Source of the DNA: JBICIG01 sp043101605
GTDB taxonomy: Bacteria; Planctomycetota; Phycisphaerae; Phycisphaerales; UBA1924
Direction: 5' to 3'
Assembly: GCA_043101605.1 (NCBI GenBank)
Contig: JBICIG010000048.1
Span: forward strand, 1 to 17,043
DNA length: 17,043 bases
The notes under the pieces are model-generated. The model was not told the DNA's origin, searched no databases, and was given only the letters and a program-made list of their open reading frames with translations. The first letter of the stretch is position 1. Every line of letters begins with the position of its first letter. Below are positions 6,485 to 14,126 of the stretch, piece after piece. Made by a program: the position numbers and the translations under genes.

Positions 6485-7924
6485 ATGAAGCACGCATCGA
6501 TTCCCGCCGCCGCCCTGCTCTCCGCCCTCAGCGGCGGCGCTCTCGCCCAGCCCTCGTCCTGCGCTTGGGAGTTCTTCCCCACTCCTTCCATCTCCGACCG
6601 GCTCCATCTTCTCTACGACATCGACGGGCTGGCCGACGACGATGTGTGGGCCGTCGGTCGAGCGACGAAGGCGGACTTCAAGACCGAGACCTTCGCCATC
6701 CATTTCGACGGCTCGACCTGGACGCAGACCCCCACGCCGAGTCCCTCGATCATCAGCGGCTGGAATGATCTCTGGGGCGTCGTCGTCCTCGGACCCGACG
6801 ATGTCATCGCCCTCGGCTCCTACAACCCGGACTCCGGCGGGGCCACGCAATCGCTGGCGATCCGGTGGGATGGCAGCAACTGGAGCCAGATCAACGCTCC
6901 GTTCATCACCGGTGGCAGCGCGTTCTACGACGCCGAGCGAATCGGCAACGACATCTGGGGCGTCGGCGGGCGACGCTGGGGCATCGCGCCCCCCGCCGCC
7001 GCAGGCATCGCGCTGGCCGCACGCTGGGATGGCTCCGACTGGAACGAGGAATTCGTCCCCCCGCTGGCAGAACTCGGGGGACGCAGCTACAACGACTTCC
7101 GCGCCGTGCACGGCGTCAGCGCCGACGATGTCTGGGGCGTCGGCGACGCCCAGCAGACCGGGCCCACCGATCCCTTCGGCCCGCGCACCTACATGGTCCA
7201 CTGGAACGGCAGCGAGTGGTCACTCGTCGACTTCCCCTTCGGCAATCCCTTCTTCTCCGCCCTCAACGATGTCTTCGCCATTGCCGCCGATGATGTCTAC
7301 GCCGTGGGATACACCCTCGTCGGCAACGAGGGCACCCAGCCGCTCATCGCCCACTACGACGGCTCTTCCTGGTCGCAGGTCAACCTCCCGATCTTCCCCG
7401 AGGGCTCCTGCGAACTGCGGGCCGTGACCGCGCGATCCACCAACGAGGTCTACGCGTTCGGCACCTGGGCCGAGGACAACGGCAGCCCGCGCGACCTCAT
7501 CCTCCGGTTCGACGGCAAAGAGTGGGCCGTCATGCCCGCCGCCCCGGACAAGGAAGACGAGTGGTTCCGCACCGCCTTCACCCTCCCCTCCGGCACGATC
7601 TGGGCGGGCGGGCAATACCTCGAACCCACCTACGGCACCATCGCGCTCGCCGAACGACTCGCCTGCACACCCTCGGACCCCTGCCCCGCCGACCTCACCG
7701 GCTCTTCCGATCCCAATGATCCGACCTTCGGTGTTCCCGATGGCGACGCCGACGGTGATGACTTCTTCTTCTACCTCGATGCCTTCGCGACGACGGACCT
7801 TGGCACCTGCGATCTCACCGGGTCCTCCGACCCGAGCGAACCCACCTTCGGCTCGCCCGACGCCGACTGCGACGGCGACGACTTCTTCTTCTACCTCGAC
7901 CTCTTCGTGGCGGGCTGCTCGTAA
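6485..7924 (+). CDS. Secreted beta-propeller-like protein with double GC-type dockerin tail
   Basis: Predicted protein of 479 aa with ATG at 6485 and AAGGAG at 6470-6475. A signal peptide is seen at residues 1-22 (cut expected after 'GGALA'). The body carries at least five repeats of about 50-70 residues of the form 'DDVWAVG ... IHFDGSTWTQ': 'DDVWAVGRA', 'DLWGVVVL', 'NDIWGVGG', 'DDVWGVGDA', 'DDVYAVGYT', 'NEVYAFGTW', each followed by a W/Y-rich 'DGS.WS' strand. This suggests a kelch-like propeller. The tail repeats the paired module of the upstream gene: 'CPADLTGSSDPNDPTFG...DDFFFYLDAF' and 'CDLTGSSDPSEPTFG...DDFFFYLDLFVAGCS'. It has its own sigma-54 promoter and is likely exported and anchored to the same partner as the other dockerin protein. 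Its binding target is unknown. Confidence 0.9.
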   Translation: MKHASIPAAALLSALSGGALAQPSSCAWEFFPTPSISDRLHLLYDIDGLADDDVWAVGRATKADFKTETFAIHFDGSTWTQTPTPSPSIISGWNDLWGVVVLGPDDVIALGSYNPDSGGATQSLAIRWDGSNWSQINAPFITGGSAFYDAERIGNDIWGVGGRRWGIAPPAAAGIALAARWDGSDWNEEFVPPLAELGGRSYNDFRAVHGVSADDVWGVGDAQQTGPTDPFGPRTYMVHWNGSEWSLVDFPFGNPFFSALNDVFAIAADDVYAVGYTLVGNEGTQPLIAHYDGSSWSQVNLPIFPEGSCELRAVTARSTNEVYAFGTWAEDNGSPRDLILRFDGKEWAVMPAAPDKEDEWFRTAFTLPSGTIWAGGQYLEPTYGTIALAERLACTPSDPCPADLTGSSDPNDPTFGVPDGDADGDDFFFYLDAFATTDLGTCDLTGSSDPSEPTFGSPDADCDGDDFFFYLDLFVAGCS

Positions 7925-7982
7925 CGGGCCGCCGGCGCTCCGCCGCCTTCGAAGCGTTGCCGGCGCGCGCACGCCCGCGGGC
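7925..7982. other. Junction between convergent genes, weak hairpin
   Basis: Short spacer between the dockerin gene and the oppositely oriented adaptor gene. CGCCGGC (7930-7936) can pair with GCCGGCG (7959-7965) around a 22-base loop that contains the palindrome TTCGAA. There is no T-run on either strand, so bidirectional termination is possible but not shown. Confidence 0.3.
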
Positions 7983-9194
7983 TCAATCCCCGACCCGGAC
8001 CCGCACACGGATTCCGTCGGCGAGCCGGTCGCTGGGATAGGGCACCACGAGGTCGCCCGGCTCGAGCCCCGCGACGACCTGCGCGAACCGCTCGCTCTGC
8101 GCGCCGACCTCGATCCGACGCAGCGCCGCCCTGCCCCGCTCCACGGCGAACACCGCCCAGGAATCCCCGTCCCGGAACAGCGCGCTGCTCGGGATCACCA
8201 GCGCCTCGCCGCTCTCCCAGGTCACGATGCTCGCCTCGACCCGGAACCCGTCGCCGAGCGTCGCCCGCTCGCTCGGCGGAGAGACGAAGTCCGCAATGAC
8301 ATTGACGCGCTGCTCCTCGATGCCCAGCGCCGAGGTCTTGGTGAACGCGGACGGCTCGACCAGCCGCACCACCGCCTCAAGCGGCTCGGGCTTGCCCCAC
8401 TGCGTGATGATCACACGCTGCCCGGGCTCGATGTTCACGCCGTCGGTCGAGAGCACATCGATGACGATCTCCAGGTCGCGCGGATCCCCGATCTCCACCA
8501 GCGGCGTCCCCGGCCCCACCACCGCCGCGCTCTCCCGGAACACGCGGAGCACAACGCCATCGATCGGCGACGGGACCTCCCACCGAACCCGCTCTCCGGG
8601 TTCAACCTCGCCGCGCGCATAGAGCAGCGCGCTCTGCGCCACCTCCAACTCGAACCGCGCGATCTCCGTTGAAAACGCCGCCTCCCTCCGCGACTCGCCC
8701 GCAGCCCGCTCCTCGGCCCTCGCCCGGTCGCGTTCCAGTTCGGTCGCCGCCCCGTCCCGGAAAGCCTCGGTCACCCGACCGAGTTCGATCTCGGCGATAT
8801 CGTACGCGGCATTCGCCCGGGTCAGCGCCGCGTCGGCCCTCCGCACCGCCGCCTCGGCGGCACGCACCCGAGCCTCCGCCTCGGCCACCGCCCGCGCGTC
8901 CAGCAGCGAAGGATCGGTCGGCTCCAGGACCGCCACCACCGTCGCATCGGCGAACACCTCATCCCCCGCATCGAGCGCGATGCGACGGATCCGCCCGGTC
9001 AGCGGGCTCGACACCACATACCGCTCGCGGATCCTCGTCTTCCCCTCCTCGTCCACGGTCAACCGCATCGAATCGACCACCGCCGGCGCCGCATCCACCG
9101 CGACCGGGCGAGGCCACAGCGCCGCCGCCAGCCCGCCGGCCGCCGCCAACGCAACACCCACTCCCACCAGCCACCGGATGCCTTGGCTCGCCAC
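7983..9194 (-). CDS. HlyD/MacA-like periplasmic adaptor of an ABC exporter
   Basis: Predicted protein of 403 aa. The GTG start (9194) has AGGGAG six bases upstream, at 9201-9206, overlapping the end of the permease gene. One N-terminal membrane helix (~7-27) anchors it in the inner membrane. It is followed by the first lipoyl half 'VSSPLTGRIRRIALDAGDEV' (~61-80), a long Ala/Glu/Arg-rich coiled-coil hairpin (~97-195), the second lipoyl half 'VPSPIDGVVLRVFRES' (~207-222) and beta-barrel and membrane-proximal domains to the end. Such adaptors link an inner-membrane pump to the outer envelope. It is the last gene of an ATPase-permease-adaptor operon with a 3-base gap to the permease, so it should work with that FtsX-type transporter rather than an RND pump. 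The substrate cannot be told from sequence. Confidence 0.92.
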   Translation of the reverse strand: MASQGIRWLVGVGVALAAAGGLAAALWPRPVAVDAAPAVVDSMRLTVDEEGKTRIRERYVVSSPLTGRIRRIALDAGDEVFADATVVAVLEPTDPSLLDARAVAEAEARVRAAEAAVRRADAALTRANAAYDIAEIELGRVTEAFRDGAATELERDRARAEERAAGESRREAAFSTEIARFELEVAQSALLYARGEVEPGERVRWEVPSPIDGVVLRVFRESAAVVGPGTPLVEIGDPRDLEIVIDVLSTDGVNIEPGQRVIITQWGKPEPLEAVVRLVEPSAFTKTSALGIEEQRVNVIADFVSPPSERATLGDGFRVEASIVTWESGEALVIPSSALFRDGDSWAVFAVERGRAALRRIEVGAQSERFAQVVAGLEPGDLVVPYPSDRLADGIRVRVRVGD

Positions 9195-9197
9195 GAC

Positions 9198-11561
9198 TTA
9201 CTCCCTGGACTTGAGCACCGACACCATATCCAATCGATCGAGCCGCCCGCGGACGATCAATCCCGAGACCAGCGACGCCACCGCGATCACCACCCCCGCG
9301 AACGCCAGCGTCGAAGGATGGATCACGAAGGGAATCCGGATCAGCTCCGAGGCCGAGGCGTGCGCCGTGTACCACGCCAGCCCCCAGCCCGCGACCAGCC
9401 CGATCGGAATCGCGACGATCGTCAGAATCGCCAACTCCCCGAGCTGGATCGCCGACACTTCCCGCCGCGTGAAGCCGAGCACCCGAAGCGTCGCAAGGTC
9501 GCGCCCCCGCTCGGCCAGCGAGATGCGGGCGCTGTTATAGACCACCCCGAACGCGATCACCATCGAGAACCCCACCATGAACGGCCGGGCCAGATCGATG
9601 TTCCGCTGGATCGTCTCCCGGAAGTTCTCCACCACCGCCGACTTCACATTCACCGCAAGCACCCGCGGCGCCTCGTTCAGCTCCGCGTACAGCTCTTCGA
9701 TATGAGCCGAGTCGGCCTGCAGGTACGCACCGCTCACGGCATCGGGCTCGCGCATCCGCCGGTTCAGCTCGTCAAGGTGCATGTACGCCGACAGGCCCGA
9801 CATCGTGTCGATGAACCCCGCCACCCGCGTCTCGAACACCGGGCGTCGACCCTCCAACACCTCCACCCTGACGCGGTCCCCGACCTCCACACCCAGCACC
9901 TCCCCGAGCACGGTCGCAAGCACCAACCCGCGCTGCGGCAGTTCCACCGGATCGCCGCGCAGGTCGATCAGGTGGAACAGCCCGTCGCCTCGCTCAAGCC
10001 CGATGATGCCCAGCCGACGCTCGAGGTGCCCGTTCCGAAGCCGCACCGCGACCCCTCGATACGGCTCCGCCCGACGCACCCCCGCCAAGCCCGCGATGCT
10101 CGACAGCGCCGCCCCGTCGGTCTGCGGCATCAGCGCCACATCGATGTCGTACCGCTGCACCCGGTTGAACTGATGATCGAGCAGGAACTGGAACGAATCG
10201 GCACCGAAGCTCCCGACGACCAGCACCGCCGTCGCCAGCGCGATCCCCGCGATCGACAGCCCCGTGCGGAAGGGCGCCCGCTCGAGCTGCCGCAGCACCA
10301 TCCGCGTCTCGACACGCACGACGCGATGCAGCCCGAGCCGCTCCAGCACGGTCGGGCGGAACGACGGCGGCGCCTTCGGACGCATCGCCTCGGCCGGCGG
10401 CAGGCCCACCGCCGACCGCACCGCCTGCGCCACCCCCAGCAGCGACGACCCGCCGCTCACCAGCACCGCCAGCAGCACCACCCGCCAGCGCAGCACATAC
10501 TCGAAGGTCGGAAAGTCGAAGAACTCGATGTAGATCCCCGTCAGCCCCTGCCCCATCAGCGATCCCACCAGCGATCCGGCCGCCGCCGCCAGCACCGTGA
10601 TCACCAGCGCAAACCCCAGGTAGTGGACCCCAATCTCCCGCGTCGAGTACCCGATCGCCTTGAGTGTGGCGATCTGCTCCCGCTGCGTGTCCACGAGCCG
10701 CGACAGCGCGATGTTCAGCAGGAACGCCGACACCCCCAGAAAGATCGTCGGCACGATCAGCGCCATCCCCCGCAACTCGCGGATCTCGTTCTCGAGAAAC
10801 TCGTTGGACGACTGGTCCTCTCGCCCGTACGCCCCGAGCCCGCCGTAGCGCTCGGTGAGCGCGTCGACCCGATCGATCACCTCCTCGCGGTTCGCCCCAG
10901 GCGCCAAACTCAGCAGCAGATCGTTGAACGCCCCGTCCATGTCGAACGCGGCCTCCATCTCGTCCCGGTGCATCCACAGCACGCCGAAGCGATCCCGCTG
11001 CGGCAGCACCCCGCCCGGGCTGATCAGGTACACGAACTCCGGCGACAACGCCGTCCCCACCACCCGCAGCGACTCCATCCGCCCGTTGAGCACCGCCCGC
11101 ACCGAGTCCCCAGGCAGCAGTCCGTGCGCCTCGGCGAACCGCTGGCTCACCAGCACCTCGTGAGCACTCGCGCGCGACGGATACCGCCCCGTCCGCAGGT
11201 GCACGAGGTTCAGCCCCGCCCGCGGGTCGTCGGGGATCGACACGATCCGCCCCGACGCCGGCTCGGCCAGCCCGGGCATGTCCAGAAGCACGCGCTCCAC
11301 GATGCGCGGCTGCGCGTACGCCACGCCCGGGATCGCCGCGATCCGCTCGACCAGCCGCAGCGGTGCCCGCTCGAGATGCGCAAAGACCTGCGCGAACCGG
11401 CTGCGCTCGTAGTACGCATCGATCGTGCCCTTGAGCGAGTCGAGCATGCTCACCGACATGACGAAAGTCGCCACGCCGCACATCATCACCAGACCGATCG
11501 CGATCCCCTGCCCTCGCAGGTGCGCCAGGTCCCGCAGCAGCTTGCGGTGGAGCGCCCTCAC
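9198..11561 (-). CDS. Large FtsX/MacB-like ABC transporter permease
   Basis: Predicted protein of 787 aa. GTG at 11561 is chosen because it forms a GTGA overlap with the ATPase stop codon and directly precedes 'RALHRKLLRDL', a typical cytosolic start before the first membrane helix (~18-40). A periplasmic domain (~45-250) follows. Then comes an FtsX core with three helices beginning near 'MALIVPTIFLGVSAFLLNIA' and the 'QREQIATLKAIGYSTREI' coupling loop. A second unit starts at 'LERAPFRTGLSIAGIALATA' with its own periplasmic domain and a final FtsX core ('RGRDLATLRVLGFTRREV'). The duplicated layout matches large exporter permeases of the LolC/DevC superfamily in which one chain supplies both halves. 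It transmits ATPase motion to the periplasm and contains no ATP-binding motif itself. Confidence 0.92.
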   Translation of the reverse strand: MRALHRKLLRDLAHLRGQGIAIGLVMMCGVATFVMSVSMLDSLKGTIDAYYERSRFAQVFAHLERAPLRLVERIAAIPGVAYAQPRIVERVLLDMPGLAEPASGRIVSIPDDPRAGLNLVHLRTGRYPSRASAHEVLVSQRFAEAHGLLPGDSVRAVLNGRMESLRVVGTALSPEFVYLISPGGVLPQRDRFGVLWMHRDEMEAAFDMDGAFNDLLLSLAPGANREEVIDRVDALTERYGGLGAYGREDQSSNEFLENEIRELRGMALIVPTIFLGVSAFLLNIALSRLVDTQREQIATLKAIGYSTREIGVHYLGFALVITVLAAAAGSLVGSLMGQGLTGIYIEFFDFPTFEYVLRWRVVLLAVLVSGGSSLLGVAQAVRSAVGLPPAEAMRPKAPPSFRPTVLERLGLHRVVRVETRMVLRQLERAPFRTGLSIAGIALATAVLVVGSFGADSFQFLLDHQFNRVQRYDIDVALMPQTDGAALSSIAGLAGVRRAEPYRGVAVRLRNGHLERRLGIIGLERGDGLFHLIDLRGDPVELPQRGLVLATVLGEVLGVEVGDRVRVEVLEGRRPVFETRVAGFIDTMSGLSAYMHLDELNRRMREPDAVSGAYLQADSAHIEELYAELNEAPRVLAVNVKSAVVENFRETIQRNIDLARPFMVGFSMVIAFGVVYNSARISLAERGRDLATLRVLGFTRREVSAIQLGELAILTIVAIPIGLVAGWGLAWYTAHASASELIRIPFVIHPSTLAFAGVVIAVASLVSGLIVRGRLDRLDMVSVLKSRE

Positions 11562-12274
11562 CAGGAAACATCCCTGGCATCGAGCTTCTCGGTGTTCCGC
11601 CGCACCTCGGCGATCTCCCCCCCCGAAAGCCGCACCACCCGGTCGGCCATCCCCGCGATCGCCGCGTTGTGCGTGATCACCGCCGTCGTCGTGCCCAACT
11701 CCCTGTTCACCCGCTGGATCGCCTCGAGCACCACCGTCCCCGTCGCCGCGTCGAGCGCCCCGGTCGGCTCGTCGCAAAGCAGCACCGCCGGCCGCTTGGC
11801 GATCGCCCGCGCGATCGCCACACGCTGCTGCTCCCCCCCCGAAAGCTGCGACGGAAAGTGATCGACCCGGTCCCCAAGCCCCACGACGCCGAGCGCCTCC
11901 CGCGCCGGCATCGGCTCACGCACGATGTCCGTCACCAGTTCGACATTCTCCCGCGCCGTCAGGCTCGGGATCAGGTTGTAGAACTGGAACACGAACCCGA
12001 CATGCTCCCGCCGGAACCGCGTCAGCGCCGCGTCCGACGACGCGGTCAGATCCTGATCGAGGTAGCGCACCCGCCCCCCCGACGGCACATCGAGCCCACC
12101 CAGAATGTTCAGAAGCGTCGACTTCCCGCTGCCCGAAGGCCCCAGCAACACCACGAACTCGCCGGGATACAACGCAAGATCCACCCCACGCAGCGCGTGC
12201 ACCTCGACCTCACCGACCCGGTAGGTCTTGGACACGCCCTCGGCGACGAACACCGGCCGCCGAGACTCGCTCAC
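11558..12274 (-). CDS. MacB/LolD-type ABC transporter ATPase
   Basis: Predicted protein of 238 aa, the usual size for the family. GTG at 12274 has AGAGG five bases upstream; an in-frame start further upstream would add a glycine-rich, unconserved leader and is not preferred. Motifs: Walker A 'GPSGSGKST' (45-53), Q-loop 'FVFQFYNLIPSLTARENV' (94-111), signature 'LSGGEQQRVAIARAI' (144-158), Walker B 'VLLCDEPTGALD' (164-175) and switch His202 ('VITHN'). It powers the permease encoded just downstream (GTGA overlap), with the HlyD-like protein as third partner. The C-terminal 'IAEVRRNTEKLDARDVSW' is a normal tail. This set resembles MacAB or DevBCA exporters of peptides, lipids or lipoproteins; the exact substrate is unknown. 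Confidence 0.94.
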   Translation of the reverse strand: MSESRRPVFVAEGVSKTYRVGEVEVHALRGVDLALYPGEFVVLLGPSGSGKSTLLNILGGLDVPSGGRVRYLDQDLTASSDAALTRFRREHVGFVFQFYNLIPSLTARENVELVTDIVREPMPAREALGVVGLGDRVDHFPSQLSGGEQQRVAIARAIAKRPAVLLCDEPTGALDAATGTVVLEAIQRVNRELGTTTAVITHNAAIAGMADRVVRLSGGEIAEVRRNTEKLDARDVSW

Positions 12275-12353
12275 GATCGCCTCTGCCAACTCGCCAACTC
12301 CCACCCGCACGCCCGCCCGCTCGCCGTCCCAGCCCCCGCCGCATGCCGAGATG

Positions 12354-12359
12354 AGGATA
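12354..12359 (-). promoter_or_regulatory. Possible -10 box for the ABC transporter operon
   Basis: On the minus strand TATCCT lies about 80 bases before the ATPase start and just after the terminator of the preceding gene. A weak -35 (TCTTGC, 16 bases upstream) overlaps the terminator's T-run. The position is sensible but the match is poor. Confidence 0.25.
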
Positions 12360-12377
12360 CCCCCACCACCGCGGCGC

Positions 12378-12412
12378 AAGAAAGAAGGGCCCCGGCCAGC
12401 GTTCCGGAGCCC
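12378..12412 (-). terminator. Rho-independent terminator after the host-attachment-like gene
   Basis: GGGCCCCGG (12387-12395) pairs with CCGGAGCCC (12404-12412) with one C/A mismatch and an 8-base loop. Read on the minus strand the stem is followed by TTCTTTCTT (12386 down to 12378). It separates the small gene ending at 12458 from the ABC operon beginning at 12274, so the two are probably transcribed separately. Confidence 0.75.
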
Positions 12413-12457
12413 CGTCGAATTGTCGCCGTCCTTGCAGCGTGGTCGCCTTGATCCGCC

Positions 12458-12901
12458 TCACACCCCGACATGCCGCAACACCGCCGGATGCTCGGCCAAG
12501 TCCGCCTCAGAGAGGTGCGCCAACTCCGTTTGCTCGAGCGTGATCCAGTCTGACGCATCATCGAGCGCATGACGAAGCTCCCCGAGCATCTTCGGCGACG
12601 CAAACACGCACACACGCCCGAACGATCGATCATCCGACGCCTCGCGCAGCCACGACGACACATCCCGCGCGAATCGCCGCCGCTCCTCCTCCTCCCCGTG
12701 CCCGACAGACGCGAAGTGCTGCGCGGCATTGGCGGTCGGCCCCCGCCCGAGCGCACTCGGACGCCCGCGCTCGTGCTGGTCCCGCCAGCCGTTGCCCAGA
12801 CGCCCCTCCTCGTCCACATGCAGCCGCCCACGGCTCACCGGGTGACACGAGTACAGCCGGGCTTCCTTGTCATTGACCGTCACGAACCAACGCGTTGCCA
12901 T
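12458..12901 (-). CDS. Host-attachment / baeRF-like protein
   Basis: Predicted protein of 147 aa with ATG at 12901; the ribosome site is weak. It starts with 'RWFVTVNDKEARLYSC', a first strand with the 'V.D...ARLY' pattern. A variable hydrophilic middle with a small-residue/His segment follows. The 'EEERRRFARDVSSWLREA ... FGRVCVFASPKMLGELRHAL' block and 'ELAHLSEADLAEH' close the protein. This order matches the host-attachment family (PF10116), which is related to the bacterial eRF1-like (baeRF) domain. The family name comes from an Agrobacterium attachment phenotype; the eRF1 relationship instead suggests a role at ribosomes or in stress. The family lacks a settled biochemical activity. It is followed by a clear terminator and preceded by a DUF2934 gene on the same strand. 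Confidence 0.75.
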   Translation of the reverse strand: MATRWFVTVNDKEARLYSCHPVSRGRLHVDEEGRLGNGWRDQHERGRPSALGRGPTANAAQHFASVGHGEEEERRRFARDVSSWLREASDDRSFGRVCVFASPKMLGELRHALDDASDWITLEQTELAHLSEADLAEHPAVLRHVGV

Positions 12902-13025
12902 TCGGTTCCCATCCCGGGCGGTCCATGCCGTTCCACGCCTTACTCGGCGCGCGCCACCGCCCCGCGATGACCGCCTTCAGTCGCGGAGCCGGCAGCGCCT
13001 CTCAAGTTCTCCGCGCGGGCGTCCG

Positions 13026-13244
13026 TCAGGCATGCACCCGGCGTTCGGGTTTGGTTTCGATCTCCACCCGCCCCGAGTGCTCACGCCCTGAATCGATCAG
13101 TTCTCGTTCGGCCTGCAGCCAGTCAGAGAGCGGGTCGCCGTCCCCGCCGTTGCGTCGCTCATAAATCTCGAACGCCCGCCGCCGAACCTCCTCCGGCGTG
13201 AGCCGGTCGGCTTCCATCTTCGCTTGATTCTCTTTCGCCGCCAT
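13026..13244 (-). CDS. DUF2934 family small protein
   Basis: Predicted protein of 72 aa. ATG at 13244 is chosen because AAGGAG (13251-13256) is six bases upstream; a TTG two codons earlier touches the ribosome site and is unlikely. After a Lys/Glu-rich start the core is 'LTPEEVRRRAFEIYERR' then 'DPLSDWLQAERELIDSG', the typical DUF2934 pattern (R.RA...YE.R ... W..AE.EL). The function of the family is unknown; these short helical proteins are common in planctomycetes, acidobacteria and proteobacteria. The tail is charged and not conserved-looking. It lies upstream of the host-attachment-like gene, on the same strand, and may be co-transcribed with it. Confidence 0.8.
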   Translation of the reverse strand: MAAKENQAKMEADRLTPEEVRRRAFEIYERRNGGDGDPLSDWLQAERELIDSGREHSGRVEIETKPERRVHA

Positions 13245-13334
13245 CTTCAACTCCTTGTCATCGACTCTCGAAGTCCAGGTTCACTCAGCCGGCCGCGCAG
13301 CAAGCCGGCGGGCATGCACCCACCGCCAAGCTCG

Positions 13335-13628
13335 CTACGCGGATCCGGGGCCGAGGCTCTTCGGCTCCGGATCTCCAACGCCCGACTCACCGTTCTCACG
13401 GGCGCTTCCGATCACCGTCACCTCAAATCCCGCGGCGACCACCGCTCCGACGATCGCCGACACCTCGCAGGGCGGCGAGAACGAAACCATCGCCACCGCC
13501 CGGAACAGACTGACCACCACCGACCGCACACCCGTCACCCGCCCGATCGACTCGACCACCCTCTCGCGCGAGCGGTTGTCCCGCATGCCGCGGATCGCAA
13601 GCAGAATCCTCATGTCTCCCTGCCGCAT
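13335..13628 (-). CDS. HMA-fold-like small protein lacking the metal-binding cysteines
   Basis: Predicted protein of 97 aa from ATG at 13628; a second ATG at 13613 ('MRILLAIRGM') is equally possible, with AGGGAG unusually close before it. The order of elements fits the beta-alpha-beta-beta-alpha-beta fold of heavy-metal-associated domains: 'RILLAIRGM', helix 'RERVVESIGRV', 'GVRSVVVSLFRAVAMVSFS', helix 'VSAIVGAVVAAG' and 'FEVTVI'. Where HMA domains have GM-x-C-x-x-C, this has GMRDNRS, so both cysteines are replaced (Asp and Ser). A metal chaperone role is therefore unlikely; it may be a regulatory or interaction domain. The last ~25 residues are a disordered Gly/Pro/Glu tail. Codon use is normal for the genome. 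The family assignment is by pattern only. Confidence 0.6.
   Translation of the reverse strand: MRQGDMRILLAIRGMRDNRSRERVVESIGRVTGVRSVVVSLFRAVAMVSFSPPCEVSAIVGAVVAAGFEVTVIGSARENGESGVGDPEPKSLGPGSA
13342..13373 (-). repeat. Strong hairpin at the end of the HMA-like gene
   Basis: GATCCGGGGCCGAG (13342-13355) pairs with TTCGGCTCCGGATC (13360-13373) over 14 positions, including two G-T pairs, with a 4-base loop. It covers the last codons of the gene, ending 4 bases before its stop codon on the minus strand. No T-run follows, so it may protect or attenuate the mRNA rather than be a classical terminator. Confidence 0.6.
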
Positions 13629-13652
13629 GGCTCGGTTCTTTCACAACACATC

Positions 13653-13931
13653 TCATCCCCGGGCGACCTCCCGCACGGGCGCTGCGCGCATCGCCCCCCG
13701 CCGCTCATGCCGAACAACGCGGTCTCCCGGGCGCAGCGGTCCGCCCTTCGACTCCGCGCCCGGTGCTTCTCCGCCGACGATGCACCGCAGATGCCGCTCG
13801 GCTTCAAGCCAGTTCAACTGGTCATTCCCGCCACAACGACGCGCCAACTCCGCCGCGATCGCCGCGACGAGCGCCTCGGTCACATCGATCTCTTCGCGCG
13901 GATTCAGCGCCGGTCGCAGCACGATCTTCAT
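13653..13931 (-). CDS. Small DUF2934-like protein
   Basis: Predicted protein of 92 aa. ATG at 13931 has GGGAGG six bases upstream; an earlier in-frame start lacks such a site. The first strand 'MKIVLRPALNPREEIDVTEAL' and the helix 'VAAIAAELARRCGGNDQLNWLEAERHLRCIVG' carry the 'WLEAE..L' signature of DUF2934-type proteins, though the N-terminal half differs from the 72-aa protein downstream. Residues ~53 onward are charged and low in complexity. It is first in the leftward run of small genes and divergent from the PAS kinase. The 25-base gap to the HMA-like gene suggests a common transcript. Function unknown. Confidence 0.6.
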   Translation of the reverse strand: MKIVLRPALNPREEIDVTEALVAAIAAELARRCGGNDQLNWLEAERHLRCIVGGEAPGAESKGGPLRPGDRVVRHERRGAMRAAPVREVARG

Positions 13932-14126
13932 CGCCGCCTCCCGTCCCGAACACACTCGCCGAACGAACCACCAAATCATGCCGCGCGCCCGGGCCCCGCA
14001 CCATCGGGAAACTTCCCCGTTCCCGGACGCGCCCCTCGATCACGGCGCCCTCCTCCGCCCGCCGCTCCCCGACACAATTGCGCCGTGGTCTCCCGGACCG
14101 GCCCCCACCGCGGGTAACATAAGTTC

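Noticed and set aside
9183..11861. Long Arg/His/Pro-rich open frame on the plus strand across the permease
   Set aside because: Low-complexity composition typical of antisense frames in GC-rich DNA; the minus strand has clear FtsX permease features.
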